DNA from: an uncultured Flavobacteriales bacterium
GTDB taxonomy: Bacteria; Bacteroidota; Bacteroidia; Flavobacteriales; Vicingaceae
Assembly (NCBI GenBank): GCA_913052515.1
Contig: CAJXFJ010000038.1
Coordinates: 1-9,770, forward strand
Length of the DNA: 9,770 nt
Reading direction: 5' to 3'
The position numbers and the translations under genes are program-made. The notes below the pieces were generated by a model, which was not told where the DNA came from, did not search any database, and worked only from the letters and a program-made list of their open reading frames with translations. This document shows, piece by piece, positions 6,069-9,770 of the stretch. Numbering within the stretch: the first letter of the stretch is position 1; each line of letters begins with the position of its first letter.

Positions 6069-9000
6069 ATGCTTACTTCAATTATCAAATTCAGTATACG
6101 GAATAAATTTCTGGTACTACTTGGCACGCTCTTTTTAGCCGCTTATGGTTTTTATGCTTTAAGTCAGTTAAAAATTGGCGCTGTTCCCGACATTACAAAC
6201 AATCAAGTGCAGGTAATTACCACCTCACAAAACCTTTCTACACAAGATGTAGAGCAGTTTATAACCTATCCCATTGAATTGGAAATGGCCAATTTGCCTG
6301 GCGTAAAAGAAATACGCTCTATTTCAAAGTTTGGCATTTCTGTGGTAACCATTGTCTTCGATGATGAATTGGGTACCTACCTACCCAGACAACTCATTGC
6401 GGAGAAAATAAATGCTGCTGCCGAGCAAATACCTGAAGGATTTGGCAAACCAGAAATGGGCCCCATAACAACGGGTTTGGGAGAAATTTACCAATATGTA
6501 TTAGACACCAAACCGGGCTATAAAAATCAATATACGGCTAGAGATTTAAGAAGCATTCAGGATTGGTTGGTAAAACGGCAGCTCTCAGGAATAGAGGGTG
6601 TGGTAGAAATCAATACTTGGGGCGGATACTTAAAACAATATGAAGTAGCCATTAAACCTTCGCGTTTACTTGCCATGAATATTGGTGTTTCTGAGCTTTT
6701 TACGGCTTTGCAAAACAACAACAGCATAGCAGGGGGTAGCTACATTGAAAAGGGCCCCAAGACTTATTTTATACGGGGAGAAGGTTTGGTGAATAGCCTT
6801 GAAGACATAGAAGATATTGTAGTGAAAAACAACAATGGCATTCCCATTTATGTAAAAGATGTGGCACATGTTCAATTGGGCCATGCCAACCGTTTTGGCG
6901 CCATAACTGGAAATGGAGAAGGAGAGAAGGTAATGGGACAAGTGATGATGCTAAAAGGCGCAAACACTAAAAAAGTGATTGAAGCCGTAAAAGAAAGAGT
7001 AGTCGAAATAGAATCTAGCTTACCGGAAGGGGTTTACATTAACCCTTTTTTAGAACGCAGCCAGCTGATTGCCAAAACCACTGCTACCATTGAAGAAAAC
7101 CTGATTTTAGGCTGTTTGATTGTCATTTTTGTGGTGGTTTTAATGCTAGGAAATTGGCGTTCAGGCTTATTGGTGGCTTCCATTATTCCCCTTTGTTTGC
7201 TCTTTGCTTTTAGTTTAATGCAATTTTTCGATGTAGATGCCAACCTCATGAGTTTGGGTGCCATTGACTTCGGAATTATGATTGATGGTGCAGTCATTGT
7301 AGTGGAGTTTGTTGCTTTTCAAATGGCTTCAAAATCACATGAATTAAACACCTTAACAGGTAAAGCTCTACAACAAAAGAAGGATGAAATCAGTCAAAAG
7401 GCTTCTATAAAAATGATGAAATCAGCCATCTTCGGACAGTTGATTATACTCCTTGTCTTTATTCCTATTCTAAGCTTGCAAGGCGTTGAGGGAAAAATGT
7501 TTAAACCCATGGCCTTAACCTTTTGCTTTGCCCTAATTGGTGCCATGATTTTATGCTTTACTTATTTGCCAGTAATGGCATCCTTGCTGCTAAAGCCGAA
7601 ACAAGAACAAAAGGCGGGACTTTCAGAAAAAATCATGAACAGCATCCAAAGAAAATACACACCCATTTTGGCGTGGAGTCTCAATCATCAAAAGCAGGTA
7701 TTTGGATTGGCAATAATACTATTGGCTACTGCAATTTTTAGCTTTAGTCGCATGGGTGCTGAATTTGTTCCCACCTTGGATGAGGGAGATTTCGTAATTC
7801 AACCCATTTTAAGAACGGGAACTTCTTTAAGTGAAACCATTGAAGTGTGTACAAAAATAGAACAAACGCTCTTGGATCACTTTCCTGAAGTAGAGCAAGT
7901 TGTCAGCCGCATTGGAGCTGCTGAAGTGCCTACAGATCCCATGTCGATGGAGGAACCCGATGTTATTATTACATTAAAGGACAAATCCGAATGGACATCT
8001 GCCAAATCAAAAGATGAATTGGCTAATCTATTCAAAGAAAAGGTGGAAGAATTGGGTGTTGGTGTGGAGTTTACACAACCCATAGAAATGCGGTTTAATG
8101 AACTAATTACCGGTGTGCAATCTGACATTGCCATAAAAGTTTACGGAGAGGACATTGAATTGTTGAATACCAAGGCTCAGCAAATTAAAAAACTCATTGA
8201 AGGGGTGAAAGGTGCTGCTGATATAACAGTTGAAAAAACAGTGGGATTACCTCAAATCAAAGTAGATTATGATCGGAGCAAAATAGCACGCTATGGTTTA
8301 AATATTGCCGATTTGAATCAATTGGTCAACCTGGCTTTTGCAGGTGCTACAGCGGGGGTGGTATTTGAAGGTGAAAAGCGCTACGACTTGGTACTTCGTT
8401 TAGACGAAAGTCAGCGTAAAGATTTGAACCATGTGCGTAATCTGTATGTGGATTTACCAAATGATGAAAAAATTCCTTTGCGGGAATTGGCAAACATTGA
8501 TTATAGCGAAGGAGCAGCCATGATTTCAAGAGACAATACAAGAAGAAGAGTGGTGGTGGGAGTAATGGTTCGCGAAAGAGACTTACAGTCGGTAGTGGAT
8601 GATATTCAGGGCATACTAGCGGAAAAACTGAATTTGCCTCCAGGCTATAATTTACAATTTGGCGGTCAGTTTGAGAATTTACAGTCAGCGAAAGCACGTT
8701 TGTGGGTAGCTGTGCCCATTGCCTTGCTGTTGATTTTTATCATTCTCTATTTTGCTTTTCATTCTTGGAAAGAAGCTGTGCTAATCTTTTCGGCCATTCC
8801 TTTAGCTGCGGTGGGTGGTGTTTTTCTCTTGGCCCTGCGCGGTATGCCTTTTAGCATTTCAGCAGGAGTTGGCTTTATTGCCCTTTTTGGCATTGCAGTG
8901 TTGGATGGTATTGTGTTGATAGAGCAGTTTAAAGAACTAAAAGAAAAAGGAATCTTGAAAGGTAAGGAGTTGATTATGCAGGGCACCAAAAACAGACTAC

Positions 9001-9770
9001 GTGCAGTGATTTTGACTTCCCTTGCAGCTTCTTTGGGCTTCCTACCCATGGCTTTGTCAAGCTCTGCCGGAGCAGAAGTTCAACGACCTTTAGCCACCGT
9101 AGTAATTGGGGGCTTACTTTCAGCTACCATACTTACTTTATTGGTTTTGCCACTCCTGTATGCGCGCTATGAACTCGGGCTTAAAAACGGGAAAGGCAAG
9201 AAAATGACTCCACTAGGTCTTGTTTTGGCTTTCTTATTCCTAGGTTCATTTTCAGCGAAAGCACAAGAACAAAGAAGCTTAAACTTTGAGGAATTACGCC
9301 AAGAATGCTTGCAAAACAACGGCTTAATCAAGGCGGAAGCCTTAGATGTAGAAAGAGAGAAAGCCTTGCAACGAACTGCTTTTGAGTTAGAAAAAACAGC
9401 TGTTTACTATGGCTACGATGAAAACAATTTAACCCCTGATAATCGAGTCTTGAATGTTTGGGGTATTCAGCAAAATATTGCCTTTCCAACGCTTTATGGA
9501 GCACAAAAACAAAGAAATAAAGCCCGTCAAAATTTGGCAAAAAGCAATTTGGCCTTGCGAAAATTGGAAATAGAAAAAGCCTTGGCTTTGGCTTATCAAA
9601 ATTACTTGTTGACGGAAGAGCAAGCACAGCTTTATGCACATTTAGACAGCTTGTATCGTGCATTTAGTGAAACGGAGGAACGCAAATTTGAAAAAGGGGA
9701 GAGCACCTACTTAGAAAGCCTTTCAGCAAAAGCCAAACAGCAAGCTTACAGCTTAGAAAAGAAAAAAGCA
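6069..9770 (+). CDS. czcA: CzcA/CusA-family metal RND pump fused to TolC-like channel, 3' partial
   Basis: One frame is open from ATG 6069 to the window edge (1234 residues, no stop). Residues 1-1040 form a heavy-metal RND inner-membrane pump that drives metal out with proton influx: TM1 at 14-31, first porter loop, TM2-6, TM7 near 544-560, second porter loop at about 565-870, TM8 at 878-897, and the last helix ending near 1033. Asp400, Asp406 and Glu413 reproduce the spacing of CzcA Asp402/Asp408/Glu415 in TM4. The CusA copper-site Met573/Met623/Met672 correspond here to Gln578, Glu629 and Glu678, which favours a divalent cation over Cu(I)/Ag(I). Residues 1046-1065 look like an internal signal peptide ending in Ala-Lys-Ala. 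After this comes a TolC/CusC-like outer-membrane factor region with long helical heptads. Such fusions usually total about 1440 residues, so roughly 200 are missing. Specificity is inferred. Confidence 0.93.
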   Translation, partial: MLTSIIKFSIRNKFLVLLGTLFLAAYGFYALSQLKIGAVPDITNNQVQVITTSQNLSTQDVEQFITYPIELEMANLPGVKEIRSISKFGISVVTIVFDDELGTYLPRQLIAEKINAAAEQIPEGFGKPEMGPITTGLGEIYQYVLDTKPGYKNQYTARDLRSIQDWLVKRQLSGIEGVVEINTWGGYLKQYEVAIKPSRLLAMNIGVSELFTALQNNNSIAGGSYIEKGPKTYFIRGEGLVNSLEDIEDIVVKNNNGIPIYVKDVAHVQLGHANRFGAITGNGEGEKVMGQVMMLKGANTKKVIEAVKERVVEIESSLPEGVYINPFLERSQLIAKTTATIEENLILGCLIVIFVVVLMLGNWRSGLLVASIIPLCLLFAFSLMQFFDVDANLMSLGAIDFGIMIDGAVIVVEFVAFQMASKSHELNTLTGKALQQKKDEISQKASIKMMKSAIFGQLIILLVFIPILSLQGVEGKMFKPMALTFCFALIGAMILCFTYLPVMASLLLKPKQEQKAGLSEKIMNSIQRKYTPILAWSLNHQKQVFGLAIILLATAIFSFSRMGAEFVPTLDEGDFVIQPILRTGTSLSETIEVCTKIEQTLLDHFPEVEQVVSRIGAAEVPTDPMSMEEPDVIITLKDKSEWTSAKSKDELANLFKEKVEELGVGVEFTQPIEMRFNELITGVQSDIAIKVYGEDIELLNTKAQQIKKLIEGVKGAADITVEKTVGLPQIKVDYDRSKIARYGLNIADLNQLVNLAFAGATAGVVFEGEKRYDLVLRLDESQRKDLNHVRNLYVDLPNDEKIPLRELANIDYSEGAAMISRDNTRRRVVVGVMVRERDLQSVVDDIQGILAEKLNLPPGYNLQFGGQFENLQSAKARLWVAVPIALLLIFIILYFAFHSWKEAVLIFSAIPLAAVGGVFLLALRGMPFSISAGVGFIALFGIAVLDGIVLIEQFKELKEKGILKGKELIMQGTKNRLRAVILTSLAASLGFLPMALSSSAGAEVQRPLATVVIGGLLSATILTLLVLPLLYARYELGLKNGKGKKMTPLGLVLAFLFLGSFSAKAQEQRSLNFEELRQECLQNNGLIKAEALDVEREKALQRTAFELEKTAVYYGYDENNLTPDNRVLNVWGIQQNIAFPTLYGAQKQRNKARQNLAKSNLALRKLEIEKALALAYQNYLLTEEQAQLYAHLDSLYRAFSETEERKFEKGESTYLESLSAKAKQQAYSLEKKKA

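Noticed and set aside
6056..6106. Short frame MLLNYAYFNYQIQYTE overlapping the pump start, as a possible leader peptide
   Set aside because: Only 16 codons, no promoter or attenuator hairpin nearby, and it overlaps the pump start out of frame.
7523..7741. 72-residue plus-strand frame inside the pump
   Set aside because: It is an alternate frame within continuous pump coding sequence with no domain of its own.
8347..8697. 116-residue minus-strand open frame, with others at 6666-6941, 7034-7297, 7877-8134, 8759-9049 and 9328-9663
   Set aside because: All lie antisense inside the pump gene, whose plus-strand frame has clear family motifs throughout; the antisense translations have no recognisable domains.
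9177..9270. Frameshift or assembly join fusing separate pump and channel genes
   Set aside because: The frame is continuous with no stop near the joint, and the signal-like linker is a sensible junction; fused forms are known in this phylum.
1..9770. tRNA, rRNA, CRISPR array, insertion sequence, phage or toxin-antitoxin content
   Set aside because: No tandem spaced repeats, terminal inverted repeats with transposase, or RNA-gene signatures were seen; almost all sequence is accounted for by ordinary genes.

Overview
The window looks like a chromosomal segment of a Bacteroidetes bacterium, most likely a flavobacterium-like marine or aquatic lineage (the rank below phylum is inference). The evidence is the low GC content, the near absence of Shine-Dalgarno sequences, promoter boxes matching the Bacteroidetes -7 consensus TAnnTTTG, a DUF3667-type zinc-ribbon membrane protein, and a heavy-metal RND pump fused to its own outer-membrane channel, an arrangement common in that phylum. 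There are no RNA genes, insertion sequences or CRISPR arrays, and no non-coding stretch exceeds 300 bases.

Layout. 1-783 (+) is the 3' part of an outer-membrane phospholipase A1-like barrel gene. 804-1982 (+) encodes a DUF3667-like zinc-ribbon membrane protein starting at GTG. 2035-3768 (+) encodes a complete DEAD-box RNA helicase of the DeaD/CsdA type starting at TTG. 3829-4260 (+) encodes a small four-helix membrane protein. Its stop codon overlaps that of the convergent gene 4257-5099 (-), a secreted DUF1207-like beta-barrel protein. 5165-5530 (-) is an Hsp15/HslR-like S4 RNA-binding protein. A 74-base divergent intergenic region then leads to 5605-5997 (+), a secreted His/Glu-rich protein, and to 6069-9770 (+), a very large CzcA/CusA-type RND pump with a C-terminal TolC-like channel domain that runs off the end of the window.

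How the genes work together. The last two genes form a metal-efflux operon. The His-rich periplasmic protein probably binds the metal, and the fused pump/channel exports it. A membrane-fusion (CusB-like) gene would be expected just beyond the window. The substitutions at the three CusA copper-binding methionines point to divalent cations (Zn/Co/Cd/Ni class) rather than Cu(I)/Ag(I). The left half is a set of envelope genes plus two RNA-handling housekeeping genes (helicase, S4 protein).

The least expected structure is at the gene starts. The two divergent genes at 5530 (-) and 5605 (+) each carry a TAnnTTTG box ending exactly four bases before the start codon, which predicts leaderless or nearly leaderless mRNAs. 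In both cases the box lies inside a small dyad symmetry. The two convergent membrane-protein genes at 3829 (+) and 5099 (-) each have a substantial nested inverted repeat ending 2-3 bases before the ATG and lacking a T-tract, so these look more like start-site control hairpins than terminators. These regulatory readings are inferences; the symmetries and spacings are read directly. I see no clearly new multi-gene system here.
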